NCBI GenBank assembly: GCA_944390725.1
Contig: CALXQU010000008.1
Coordinates: 26,601 to 90,600 of the forward strand
DNA length: 64,000 nucleotides
Direction: 5' to 3'
Source of the DNA: an uncultured Spirochaetaceae bacterium
GTDB taxonomy: Bacteria > Spirochaetota > Spirochaetia > Sphaerochaetales > Sphaerochaetaceae
Positions 16,945 to 25,371 of this stretch are shown here, in pieces (position 1 is the first letter of the stretch; every line of letters begins with the position of its first letter). Position numbers and translations under genes: made by a program. The notes under the pieces are model-generated. The model searched no databases. It saw only the letters and a list, made by a program, of their open reading frames with translations, and was not told the DNA's origin.

Positions 16945-18120
16945 TTAGACCTCTTCGTATGTAAATGTAATTGAAGAAGTACTTACTGTGACTGCCGGAA
17001 CACCTTCATCAACATCATATGTAAACGTCACCGCTTCACCTGAAGTGCTGTTCTTGAGAGCAGGAACACTGAACGTCACATTATTGAATGCTGAATCATA
17101 TGTCTTTGTTGTATTACCTGCCATGGTAATTTCAAGTTTGTACCCACCAGCCTGGAGAACCTCAAGCGGTGTCGCACTTGGTGTTGAGTACTTGATTGGG
17201 TTAGAAGAAACAGCAGCATTATCCTTATCGACAATCTGAACCGACTTCACACAATCAACTACAGAAGCTGTAGCAAGATTACTTACAGCATCACCTGAAG
17301 TTTCTTTTGCATATGCCTTTACAGTCTTTCCATATTCATACGTTACAGTTGTAGACCCAGTCACACCCTCTGTATATACAATAGTGAAACCAGTTGTCAC
17401 TTCATCTGAATTACCGTTCTCGTCTGTAGCAACAACCTTCCAGTCCGTATTTGCAGCAGTTGCGCCAGCGTAAAGAGTCTTTGCAGGTGTAAGTGTGTAG
17501 CTTACGATCTTGCTCGTATCAAGAGTCTTAGCTACGACATTGACCTTCCATTCTCCTTCAACAGTTACAGTCGTTCCAAGAACCTGCGCGAATTCTACAT
17601 CCTTGTCTTTAGCCGCAGAAGTCGTTCCATCTTTGACCGTTGCTGTTGCAAGAGCTGTGACATCCTTGGTCTTGCCATTGTCATAGTATGCAGTCACAGT
17701 GACGCCATCGAGGCCGACAGAAGTCGAGCCTACAGCAACTTCCTTGACCGTAGCACCTGAAACATCAGCAACGACCTTGTCAACTGCATAGACAGTCGGC
17801 GTGTAGACAGCATTAATTGGAGCTGCCTCGCCCTGTACGGAAGCCGTTACGTAGACACCAGTAACATACTTATCGGTTGCAGCATCAGACGAATCCATAA
17901 GAGCGAACTGGCCTGCATACTCGCCGGGCTTTCCGTTCTTGTAGGTGATTGTCGCGGAATACTGAGTCGCATCGAAAGCCTCTCCTGCGAGGATGTCCTC
18001 ACCATTGTACTGGATGGAGAGTCCTGTAGGAACGTAGCCATTCACATCAATTGGTTCCTGGCAGGCAGCAAACGAGAAGAGCACCGCTACTGCGAGCGCG
18101 ATTGTAATGAATTTCTTCAT
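16945..18120 (-). CDS. Predicted surface lipoprotein with bacterial Ig-like domains, phase-variable promoter
   Basis: Lipoprotein of 391 aa. The signal peptide MKKFITIALAVAVLFSFAAC ends in a lipobox with Cys at about residue 20, so it is lipidated. The rest is Thr/Val/Ala-rich beta-type sequence with repeated units such as TVKEVAVGSTSVGLDGVTVTA and KTLYAGATAANTDWKVVATD, resembling Big/Ig-like folds of adhesins; no enzyme motif is seen. ATG 18120 has a GGAGG site 10 nt upstream. Its promoter has 12 consecutive G in the -35/-10 spacer, giving 22 nt, about five too many for normal sigma-70 spacing, so the gene is predicted OFF in this sequence. Function unknown; a surface adhesin or antigen is likely (inference). 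Confidence 0.8.
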   Translation of the reverse strand: MKKFITIALAVAVLFSFAACQEPIDVNGYVPTGLSIQYNGEDILAGEAFDATQYSATITYKNGKPGEYAGQFALMDSSDAATDKYVTGVYVTASVQGEAAPINAVYTPTVYAVDKVVADVSGATVKEVAVGSTSVGLDGVTVTAYYDNGKTKDVTALATATVKDGTTSAAKDKDVEFAQVLGTTVTVEGEWKVNVVAKTLDTSKIVSYTLTPAKTLYAGATAANTDWKVVATDENGNSDEVTTGFTIVYTEGVTGSTTVTYEYGKTVKAYAKETSGDAVSNLATASVVDCVKSVQIVDKDNAAVSSNPIKYSTPSATPLEVLQAGGYKLEITMAGNTTKTYDSAFNNVTFSVPALKNSTSGEAVTFTYDVDEGVPAVTVSTSSITFTYEEV

Positions 18121-18151
18121 ACTTCGAAATCCTCCGATTATTGATGCCACT

Positions 18152-18185
18152 AATATACCCCCCCCCCCCAGTTGTGGATTGTCAA
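18152..18185 (-). promoter_or_regulatory. Phase-variable promoter with poly-G spacer
   Basis: Minus-strand -35 TTGACA (18180-18185) and -10 TATATT (18152-18157) are separated by 22 nt, of which 12 (18158-18169) are an uninterrupted G run. Slippage down to about 7 G would restore a 17-nt spacer. The design matches known poly-G promoter switches in treponemes and Neisseria. Confidence 0.85.
18158..18169 (-). repeat. Homopolymeric G tract (12 G on minus strand)
   Basis: Twelve uninterrupted C on the plus strand. A run of this length is hypermutable by slipped-strand mispairing; position within a promoter spacer makes it a switch. Confidence 0.95.
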
Positions 18186-18252
18186 CACTTTTCTGCGCGA
18201 TTTTTCAGGTTTTGTAGAACAGGGGCTGGATTGGGGATGATGGTGCATGAAG

Positions 18253-18277
18253 AAGCTCCCCCGGGATGAGGGAGCTT
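18253..18277 (-). terminator. Terminator-like hairpin downstream of DUF3089 gene
   Basis: AAGCTCCC / GGGAGCTT (8 bp) with a 9-nt loop, 22 nt beyond the stop of the DUF3089 gene. The minus-strand 3' flank is not a clean T-run. Confidence 0.6.
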
Positions 18278-18298
18278 ACGGGCTATCCTGGCTTGGGC

Positions 18299-19267
18299 TC
18301 AGTTGCTGAACCAGGCTGCTGTCCTGACTGCGACATTCTCCTGCAGGTTGCGGTAGAAGAACAGGTAATCATCAAGATGGTAGATGCCATCAGGGAACAG
18401 AGGGTTGCCATAATCCTTAGGGACTATATCGACAGCCTTGAGCGTACCCCGCTCCGGGTCAAGGTATGCACCTGTGAGATTCGGTATCTCATCAACTATG
18501 GCTCCGGAATAATCAGTGAAGCAGGCTCCCTTGTTGAGGGACTTATCGGCAAAGGCGCTGTCCGTCTGCCAGTTCAGCGGATTGATGCCGATGGTCCTCA
18601 CGCCCTCAGGGACGATTATCGAGCCAGTGGACTCAACGGACTCGGAATTGAATGAGATGATGACGCCTGTATCATCCTCGCCCTGGGCCATCTTCAGATG
18701 GGGATATTCCCCAAGCTCCTCCTCGGTAATCCGCCACCCGATGCAGTAGGCAGCAATGAGCCTATCCTGGAGGGATGGGTCATCGAAATAGTCCTTGAGT
18801 AGATTGATGATGAGCTGGGATCCCTGGGAGAATCCTGCCAGGATGAATGGGCCATCCGGGCATATCTCCTCAAGGAAGCAAAGGAATGCCGCCTCCACAT
18901 CGCCATATGCAATCTCGAAGTGCCTGCCCGATGTCGATATCCCCTGCTCGAAGACAGGGAACGTCATCTGCCTGTAGAACGGCGCGTATATGATGGCAAC
19001 CTCATCATAGATGCCGCGCTCCATATTCAACGCGCCTACGAACGAGGACTTCGCATCCTCATCGGAAAGCATCATGTTGAGCCTGCCATCCCCGCCCATA
19101 TCGACGCAGGGGCATACCATGAAGAGGTCGACGCCATCGGCGTTACCTTCACCGTAGTATGCCCAATAAGAGGAATCCGAGTAGTCCGGAGCGGTATCGA
19201 CAGTCTGGCATGATGATGCGAGGACGATGGTCGCGAAAAGCAGAATGGCAAGCTTCCTGATGGTCAT
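18299..19267 (-). CDS. DUF3089 alpha/beta-hydrolase-like lipoprotein
   Basis: Predicted lipoprotein, 322 aa; the signal peptide ends VLASSC with Cys at about residue 20. DUF3089 proteins are alpha/beta hydrolases; the nucleophile elbow GFSQGSQ is at about residue 148, with VDLFMVCPCVDMG near the N-terminus and YAPFYRQMTF. Natural substrates of the family are not established; lipase or esterase activity is inferred from the fold. Single gene with its own terminator, divergent from the YczE-like gene. Confidence 0.82.
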   Translation of the reverse strand: MTIRKLAILLFATIVLASSCQTVDTAPDYSDSSYWAYYGEGNADGVDLFMVCPCVDMGGDGRLNMMLSDEDAKSSFVGALNMERGIYDEVAIIYAPFYRQMTFPVFEQGISTSGRHFEIAYGDVEAAFLCFLEEICPDGPFILAGFSQGSQLIINLLKDYFDDPSLQDRLIAAYCIGWRITEEELGEYPHLKMAQGEDDTGVIISFNSESVESTGSIIVPEGVRTIGINPLNWQTDSAFADKSLNKGACFTDYSGAIVDEIPNLTGAYLDPERGTLKAVDIVPKDYGNPLFPDGIYHLDDYLFFYRNLQENVAVRTAAWFSN

Positions 19268-19381
19268 TGCTGAGCCTCCTCCTGAATCTGTATTAGCAGA
19301 AGGAAGGAAAGAGCATCAAGAGCACGGAAAGCTATTCCAAAAAGGCTGCGCAGGGACTAATATCAGAGGTCGAGCGCCATC

Positions 19382-20002
19382 ATGACACCGCATACTATCG
19401 ATAAGAAGAGATTCGCTCTCATGGGAATCGGCAACATAGGGCTGGGAGCATTCCTGTCCCTGCTTCTCCAGGTCGGCTATGGAACCGATACGGGAGCCTT
19501 CCTCAACTCCTCGCTGTCTAGGAGGACAGGGGTACAGCTCGGTACCGTAATGCTGTGCTTCAACAGCTCGCTGTTCATCCCGGAGCTCATCTGGGGACGT
19601 AAGTACATCAGCTACGGCACGCTGGTGAACATGGTGATAATCGGCTACGTCTCGGATTTCTGCACATTCCTCGAGAACAGGTACATACCCGGCTATGTAT
19701 TCACGGACCAGCCCTACCGCACGGCGATCTTCATCGGGGCGCTTGCCTTCTTCCTTGCCAGCGCTGCCATATACATGAATGCGGATATGGGGCTCGCGCC
19801 ATTCGACGCCATACCGAAGATGCTAAGCTCAGCCCTGCATATCCCCTTCTGCGCGGCACGCATGTCATGGGACTTCCTCATCATACTGGCAGGGATCCTC
19901 GTCGGCGGCCATCTCCCTGTAGGGACAGTCATCCTCGCATTCACGATCGGCCCCGCCGTCTCCTCCATAGGCAGGCTCATGCGGGAACGCGGAATCTGCT
20001 AG
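19382..20002 (+). CDS. YczE/YyaS/YitT-type integral membrane protein
   Basis: Membrane protein, 206 aa with about five hydrophobic segments. The NIGLGAFLSLLL start and the later NADMGLAPFDAIPKML segment match the YczE family (G-x-G-P-x-D motif region). Function unknown. Ends in a 4-nt convergent overlap with the AAA ATPase gene. Confidence 0.75.
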   Translation: MTPHTIDKKRFALMGIGNIGLGAFLSLLLQVGYGTDTGAFLNSSLSRRTGVQLGTVMLCFNSSLFIPELIWGRKYISYGTLVNMVIIGYVSDFCTFLENRYIPGYVFTDQPYRTAIFIGALAFFLASAAIYMNADMGLAPFDAIPKMLSSALHIPFCAARMSWDFLIILAGILVGGHLPVGTVILAFTIGPAVSSIGRLMRERGIC

Positions 20003-21645
20003 GCAATAATCAGCACGCCCTTACGGCAGAAAGCAGCCCCATAGGAGAGAATATCCCTGTACCCTTCCAGATCAGTCCCATATCCCCTATCCTGTATCTG
20101 TCTGAGCGCCGCCTGCGCATCCCTTGCCATATCATTATCGGAAGCCGACCTCTTCACCTCGAATACGGCTGCCCGCCTGTTCCTCTTATCAAGAAGGACT
20201 ATGTCAGCGCGCCCGCGGCCTGTTTCCCTGTTGGAACGCACCGAATACCCCGCACCTGAAAGAAGGCCAGCCAGGAACGCATGGTAATAATCCTCCCGGT
20301 AATCATAGTAGCTTATCGTATCGAAGAGATACTGCGAGACAATCTCGGATAGACCGGCAGCATCCCCTGACCAGATAGCACTGAACAGAGGCTTCCTATC
20401 ACTCTTCCTTATGCTATCGGAGAACCATTCATCCACGGATGAGGCAAAAAGGCAGCGGATCTCATCATTGGGAAGCCTGAGTTCCGTCTCGCCGTTCGGA
20501 TAGTACTTGCCTGCGAGGGTAAGATAGCCCGTCATCAGCAGCAGGCTCCAGATGTTATCGGCAGAAGAATAGAGATTGCTATACGTAAGCGTCTCATTGA
20601 CCCGCTTCCTGACCGAACCGCCGCTGATAAGCAATGAATAATCATCGCCAACCTCGGCATCGGTCATATCAATCAGGCGTCTGATGACATCGTTGCCGCT
20701 CGAGTTCGCCCAGTAGTTCTCAGGCTCTGCCTCAGGATTCGACTGCAGCCTGTCGACATATGAGACGACATCCCATGGCGTATATATATTCATACCGCCT
20801 ATGATATAGCCGTCATACCATTTCCTTATCGTATCTTCCTTGGCTTCGAGCCCTGCAGCTGCAAGCAGCTTCGAGACATCATCCTCGGTAAAGCCGAAAG
20901 CATCTGCATATCTATCGCTCGTGACGGAATATACAGAAAGGTTATTCAACCCTGTGAACAGGCTCTCCTTTGATATCCGCAGGCATCCTGTAAGGATTCC
21001 CTTCTCCACATAAGGGCAGTCCTTGAGGACAGGGAGCAGCATGCCGCGCATGATATCAAGCATCTCGTGATAGTATCCATTCCTCTCAGCCTTATCGAGC
21101 GGAACATCATATTCATCGAGAAGAAGGATTGCCTTTCTCCCATAATGCCTGCAAAGGAGCCTTGAGAGAATATCCAGGGACTGCCTCATCTCGCTCATGG
21201 AACAGCTGCCATCATAGATATTCCTGAAGATCCGCGCCTCTTCCTTCGCATCGGGAACACCAATCGAGCCATATTCCTGGAAAAGCTCGGAGAGCTTGCG
21301 CCTAAGGACATCCATGGCTATATCGAATACGGGACCATCGATATCCTTGAATGTGAGATAGATGACTGGATACCTATTCATCCAGCCATCGACGGCCTCT
21401 GCATCGTCCATTATGGCCAATCCGGAGAAAAGCTCCCGGCTATCTTCCCTTATATCAAGGAAAGCCCGAAGCATTGACTGGAAAGTCGTCTTGCCGAAAC
21501 GGCGCGGCCGCGTGAAAAGGATGGATTTGGCACCATCCCTGATGATGCTGCCGATTGATGATGTCTTATCCACATAGTAGCAGCCGATTCTGCGTATCTC
21601 AGCGAAATCCGTCCTACCAATCGGAAGCATCACCATATCTGCCAT
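19999..21645 (-). CDS. AAA-ATPase-like protein with PD-(D/E)XK nuclease domain (PF09820/DUF1703 type)
   Basis: 548-aa protein. N-terminal AAA-ATPase_like region begins LPIGRTDFAEIRRIGCYYVDKTSSI, with Walker A RPRRFGKTT (about residues 46-54), LLLDEYDVPL as Walker B and KGILTGCLRISKESLFTGLNN. The C-terminal part has SNRETGRGRADIVLLDKRNRRAAVFEVKRS, a clear D-x14-E-x-K nuclease-like core. This family is multi-copy in Bacteroidetes and host-associated spirochaetes; suggested roles include selfish elements or defence, not proven. Start ATG 21645 has a GGAGG site. A TATACT -10-like box lies upstream. Confidence 0.87.
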   Translation of the reverse strand: MADMVMLPIGRTDFAEIRRIGCYYVDKTSSIGSIIRDGAKSILFTRPRRFGKTTFQSMLRAFLDIREDSRELFSGLAIMDDAEAVDGWMNRYPVIYLTFKDIDGPVFDIAMDVLRRKLSELFQEYGSIGVPDAKEEARIFRNIYDGSCSMSEMRQSLDILSRLLCRHYGRKAILLLDEYDVPLDKAERNGYYHEMLDIMRGMLLPVLKDCPYVEKGILTGCLRISKESLFTGLNNLSVYSVTSDRYADAFGFTEDDVSKLLAAAGLEAKEDTIRKWYDGYIIGGMNIYTPWDVVSYVDRLQSNPEAEPENYWANSSGNDVIRRLIDMTDAEVGDDYSLLISGGSVRKRVNETLTYSNLYSSADNIWSLLLMTGYLTLAGKYYPNGETELRLPNDEIRCLFASSVDEWFSDSIRKSDRKPLFSAIWSGDAAGLSEIVSQYLFDTISYYDYREDYYHAFLAGLLSGAGYSVRSNRETGRGRADIVLLDKRNRRAAVFEVKRSASDNDMARDAQAALRQIQDRGYGTDLEGYRDILSYGAAFCRKGVLIIA

Positions 21646-21701
21646 TCCATCCTCCTTATCAAAGTATACATTGGTATCCGGAAATACTCACGTACCAAAG
21701 C

Positions 21702-21845
21702 TTATGGAGCAATATCCTGCCGCCCCTTCCCGCAGCTGCCGCTATATGGGCATCCAGGGCAGCGGTGGCGCTTCCTCCTCCGCAGGGCGCCGCGGACTGC
21801 AAGCGCTATGCAGAGGATGAGGATGGCTACGACAGCCGCGGCCAT
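21702..21845 (-). CDS. FeoB-associated Cys-rich membrane protein (47 aa)
   Basis: Tiny protein starting 1 nt after the feoB stop (TGA-T-ATG). Residues about 2-18 form one hydrophobic helix (AAAVVAILILCIALAV), followed by a basic stretch RRRKRHR and a C-P-G-C-P-Y-S-G-S-C cluster with three cysteines. Small Cys-rich membrane proteins encoded directly after feoB are a recognised family in anaerobes and may replace FeoC or bind iron or an Fe-S cluster. Position and motif support the call; function is inferred. Confidence 0.82.
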   Translation of the reverse strand: MAAAVVAILILCIALAVRGALRRRKRHRCPGCPYSGSCGKGRQDIAP

Positions 21846-21846
21846 A

Positions 21847-23895
21847 TCAGAAGATGAGGCAGGCTGCCTGGTATACGAAGAACGTCACCACCCAGGCCAC
21901 CGCCAGCTGGAAGAGCGCTGCAGCTCCCATCCATGACCAGCTGCCGGATTCCTTCCTTATAGTCGCAAGCGCCGCTGCGCAGGGGATATAGAGGAGGCAG
22001 AAGACCATCAGGCAGAACGCATTGATAGGACCGAAGCCGATGCCCTCCAGAGCCGCGTCGAAGGCTGCCATCCCCTCAGGTGAGCTGGCATTGACGATGC
22101 CGAAGAGCACAGCGCAGCTGGAGACGACGACCTCCTTTGCAGATATCCCCGCGATAAGCGCAACCGCAATCTGCCAGAAGCCGAGCCCAATGGGTGCGAA
22201 GAACGGCACCAGCACCTTGCCGATGGAGGCACCGAAGCTGGTGGACATGTCGCTGACGAGCCCGGATGGCCCGAAGTTCAGGAGCGCCCAGATGATGAGC
22301 GTGGCAAGGAATATCGTCGTGCCGGCCTTGCCGAGGTAGTCCTTGATCTTCTCCCACACGTATATCGCTACCGTATGGGCATCAGGGAGCTTGTACTCGG
22401 GCAGCTCTATCATCAGGTAATTGACGCTCTTCTTCCTGTCCGCAAGGTGTATCAGCCACGATATCAGCAGGGCGACGACGATGCCGATCAGGTACATGGA
22501 ATAGGCCACGACCATGGCTTTATCGGCGAAGAACATCTCAGAGAAGAGTATGTAGATCGTCAGGCGCGCATTGCAGCTCATGAAGGGCGTGACGAGCATG
22601 ACCTTAAGCCTGTCGCGCCTGCTTTCCAGCGCACGCGAGGCCATGATGGCAGGCACCGTGCAGCCGAAGCCGAGCAGCATCGGTATGAAGGCCTTGCCGG
22701 AAAGCCCCAGCTTGCTCATGACGCCTTCCATCACGTATGCGACCCTCGCCATATAGCCGCTGTCCTCCAGCAGCGCGAGGCAGAGGAAGAGTATCAGGAT
22801 ATTGGGCAGGAACGTGACGATGGTGCCGACGCCGGCGATGATGCCATCCACGATAAGCGACGAGATGACCTCACCGCTCCCCGCCGCCGCAAGCCCCGCC
22901 TCAGCAGCCCCTGAGAGCCAGTCGATGCCAAGCTCGAGGAAGCCCTTGATCCAGTCGCCCACGGTGAAGGTCAGGAAGAACGTCACCGCCATGATGCCGA
23001 GGAAGACCGGTATGCCCCAGACCTTATCGGTCAGGATCCTGTCCGCGGCATCCGTCAGCACATCCTGGCGCTCCTTATGCAGGAGGACCTCATGGATGAT
23101 CTCCTCGATGAAGTCATACTTCTGGTTGATGATATCCGACTCGAAATCGGAGCCATCAGCCTTGCGCGGGATATCCACAGGATACTTCTCCGTGATTTCC
23201 TTATCGCCTTCCAGCAGCTTCAGCGCATGCCACCTGTAGTTGGCAAGCCCCGGATACTTCTCCTTCAGCATCCTGATGACGGTATCGATGCGGTCCTCCA
23301 TGTCATCGGAATAGACCATGGCGAACTCGCTGTGGTGGTTATGCTGGTGGTGCGAGACCGTCTTATGCTCATGGATGAGCTTGTCAGGCCTGCTGCTGTC
23401 CTTGTGGTGTATGGCAGCATGGATGAGGACATCGAGCCCCCTCCTCTTCCTCGCAGATACAGGGATCACGGGGATGCCGAGCATCTCCGGCAGGCGGTGC
23501 AGGTCCAGCTCCATGCCCCTCTTCGCCACGATGTCCATCATGTTGAGCGCCATCACGACAGGCTTGCCCAGCTCCAGCAGCTGCAGCGTGAGGTAGAGGC
23601 TGCGCTCGATGGCAGAGGCATCGACGACATTGATGATTACATCCACGTCATCGCTGAGGATGAAGTTCCTGGATACCGTCTCCTCCATCGTATAGGAAGT
23701 GAGGCTGTACGTGCCAGGCAGGTCTACCAGGTGTATGAGCATGCCATGGTCCTTGATGGCGCCCTCAACCTTCTCGACAGTCACGCCGGGCCAGTTCGCG
23801 ACCTTCAGGTTCGCGCCGGTGAAGGCATTGAAGAGCGTGGTCTTGCCGCAGTTGGGGTTGCCGATGAACCCTATCGTCATCTCGCTGTCGCTCAT
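21847..23895 (-). CDS. feoB: Ferrous iron transport protein B
   Basis: GTP-driven Fe(II) importer of the inner membrane, 682 aa. N-terminal G domain: G1 GNPNCGKT (about residues 12-19), G3 DLPGTYSL, G4 NMMD, G5 SARKRRG. The membrane part holds two Gate-type regions (GTIVTFLPNILILFLCL and later ISAKEVVVSSCAVLFG) and FGCTVPAIMASRALESRRDR, with the conserved metal-pathway cysteine. A His-rich cytosolic stretch (SHHQHNHHSEF, about residue 185-195) is uncommon and could bind metal. Start overlaps feoA stop as ATGA. Confidence 0.96.
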   Translation of the reverse strand: MSDSEMTIGFIGNPNCGKTTLFNAFTGANLKVANWPGVTVEKVEGAIKDHGMLIHLVDLPGTYSLTSYTMEETVSRNFILSDDVDVIINVVDASAIERSLYLTLQLLELGKPVVMALNMMDIVAKRGMELDLHRLPEMLGIPVIPVSARKRRGLDVLIHAAIHHKDSSRPDKLIHEHKTVSHHQHNHHSEFAMVYSDDMEDRIDTVIRMLKEKYPGLANYRWHALKLLEGDKEITEKYPVDIPRKADGSDFESDIINQKYDFIEEIIHEVLLHKERQDVLTDAADRILTDKVWGIPVFLGIMAVTFFLTFTVGDWIKGFLELGIDWLSGAAEAGLAAAGSGEVISSLIVDGIIAGVGTIVTFLPNILILFLCLALLEDSGYMARVAYVMEGVMSKLGLSGKAFIPMLLGFGCTVPAIMASRALESRRDRLKVMLVTPFMSCNARLTIYILFSEMFFADKAMVVAYSMYLIGIVVALLISWLIHLADRKKSVNYLMIELPEYKLPDAHTVAIYVWEKIKDYLGKAGTTIFLATLIIWALLNFGPSGLVSDMSTSFGASIGKVLVPFFAPIGLGFWQIAVALIAGISAKEVVVSSCAVLFGIVNASSPEGMAAFDAALEGIGFGPINAFCLMVFCLLYIPCAAALATIRKESGSWSWMGAAALFQLAVAWVVTFFVYQAACLIF

Positions 23896-24122
23896 GCGGC
23901 CTCCCCAATCGCTATCTCTATATTGCCCGTTATGTTGCTTCCGAGCGCGAAGCGTGTCCCGCGCAGGCGGATGATCATTATCCCCTTCCCCTTGCGGTTT
24001 ATCACATCGACTGCCGTCCCCCTGGTCATGCCCAGGGCCTCAAGCCTCCTCTCCAGCTGGAAAGGGAGGTCCATATCCTGCACGATGCATGTCTGCCCTA
24101 TAGCTGCATCCTTAAGCTTCAC
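23892..24122 (-). CDS. feoA: Ferrous iron transport protein A
   Basis: Small SH3-like accessory of FeoB, 76 aa. KLKDAAIGQTCIVQDMD, RRLEALGMTRGTAVDVI and FALGSNITGNIEI are the family blocks. The best start is GTG 24122, with GGGGG about 7 nt upstream; a longer frame from 24155 has no good ribosome site. No Fur-box consensus is apparent upstream. Confidence 0.9.
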   Translation of the reverse strand: MKLKDAAIGQTCIVQDMDLPFQLERRLEALGMTRGTAVDVINRKGKGIMIIRLRGTRFALGSNITGNIEIAIGEAA

Positions 24123-24245
24123 AAAGCACCCCCAAGTCACTAGGAATAGAGCCATTCTACATTTTTGCCGGGATTATTTCACTAAGGCAGGAACGATTCC
24201 AACTGGCTGCATGCAGGTGCGGAAATGGAGCATCGGATACGTCCC

Positions 24246-24265
24246 CAGGATTATCGTTAATCCTG
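24246..24265. promoter_or_regulatory. LacI-type operator candidate upstream of sugar-locus regulator
   Basis: Inverted repeat CAGGATTA / TAATCCTG around a central TCGT; the exact centre is CG as in LacI-family operators. It is 75 nt before the lacI gene at 24340, between it and feoA. It might also serve as an RNA hairpin. Confidence 0.5.
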
Positions 24266-24305
24266 AGGAATCGCGCTAATTCCTTGCAACAGCTGTATAT
24301 TTATC

Positions 24306-24333
24306 TTGCCGATCCGCCATTCAGTGTTAACAT
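24306..24333 (+). promoter_or_regulatory. Leaderless promoter of lacI-type gene
   Basis: -35 TTGCCG (24306-24311), 16-nt spacer, extended -10 TGT-TAACAT (hexamer 24328-24333), then 6 nt to ATG 24340. The palindrome TGTTAACA (24325-24332) overlaps the -10 and could serve autoregulation. Confidence 0.6.
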
Positions 24334-24339
24334 TAATCT

Positions 24340-25371
24340 ATGAGGACCACACTGAAGACCATCGCGGATGCAACCGGTTTCTCGATCAATACGGTATCGA
24401 GGGTCCTCAGGAATGACAGCCGCATAAGCGCCGGGACGAGCAGGATCATACGCGAGAAGGCCGATGAGCTGGGCTATATACCGGATGCCGTCGCATCGAG
24501 CATGCGCAGCCCACGCACCAAGACCATCGGCGTCGTCAGCGCCGACTCCTCCAACCCGTTCTTCAGCGAGGTCATCAAGGGAATCAGCGAGAAGGCCGAG
24601 GAACTGGGCTACCAGATGCTGATCGGCAACACCGAGGAGCATGCGGAGAAGGAGGAGCACCTTATCCGCCTCTTCCTCTCCCGGAAGGTCGATGGCCTGA
24701 TAATCATGCCGTCCTATGACAGCAGCGCCAGCCATCTCGCCTTCTATGCTTCTCTGCCGGTGCCCTTCATATTCGCCGGGCGCTACCTTGACGGGCTTGA
24801 GAGCCACAGCGTCCTGCACGGGGACGTGGAAGGCGAAAGGGAGGTCTTCCGCTACCTCCTCTCGCGCGGCCATGAGCGGATCCTCTACCTCTCCGGGCCG
24901 CCATGCGTCAGCAACACGGCAGACAGGGACAGGGGCATGGCGGAAGCCTATGCGGAAAGGGGCCTTGCGGTCGACGAGAGGCTCATCCTCCACCTTCCGG
25001 GGCACATGGAGGATGGATACCAGGCAGTGAACAGCGCCATCAACAAGGGACTTGGATTCACGGCGGTGGCCTGCTTCAACGACATCGTCGCCATGGGAGC
25101 GCTCAAGGGCCTGGCCGAGAACGACCTCTCGGTGCCGGATGATGCGGAGGTCATCGGCTATGACAACCTGATGTTCTCGCAGTTCATGGCCCCTGCCCTC
25201 TCTACGGTAGACGTGCCGAAGCACAAGCTCGGCTACACGGCGATGGATATCCTCAGGAGGCACATCGATGACCCATCGCTGGCATATGAGACAGAGAATC
25301 TGCCTGTCAGGCTGATCTTCAGGGACAGCACGGCAGGGAGGATGAAGAGAAACAAAGGAGGAAAGACATGA
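24340..25371 (+). CDS. LacI-family transcriptional regulator of the sugar ABC/GH43 locus
   Basis: 343-aa regulator. HTH: TLKTIADATGFSINTVSRVL; hinge SSMRSPRTKT; effector domain begins IGVVSADSSNPFFSEV, with GHERILYLSGPP and AEVIGYDNLMFSQF. No Shine-Dalgarno precedes the ATG; a -10-like TAACAT lies 6 nt upstream, suggesting a leaderless mRNA. The stop overlaps the next start as ATGA, so regulator and binding protein are coupled. Presumed sugar-responsive repressor of its own operon. Confidence 0.92.
   Translation: MRTTLKTIADATGFSINTVSRVLRNDSRISAGTSRIIREKADELGYIPDAVASSMRSPRTKTIGVVSADSSNPFFSEVIKGISEKAEELGYQMLIGNTEEHAEKEEHLIRLFLSRKVDGLIIMPSYDSSASHLAFYASLPVPFIFAGRYLDGLESHSVLHGDVEGEREVFRYLLSRGHERILYLSGPPCVSNTADRDRGMAEAYAERGLAVDERLILHLPGHMEDGYQAVNSAINKGLGFTAVACFNDIVAMGALKGLAENDLSVPDDAEVIGYDNLMFSQFMAPALSTVDVPKHKLGYTAMDILRRHIDDPSLAYETENLPVRLIFRDSTAGRMKRNKGGKT

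Noticed and set aside
24123..24245. Fur box upstream of feoA
   Set aside because: No GATAATGATnATCATTATC-like repeat is present; a different iron regulator may act.
23077..24279. 400-codon open frame antisense to feoB/feoA
   Set aside because: Lies opposite genes with firm motifs; composition is a mirror of GC-rich codons and no domain is recognisable.
24301..25263. 320-codon open frame opposite the lacI gene
   Set aside because: Shadow of the LacI coding strand; no start signal or motif.
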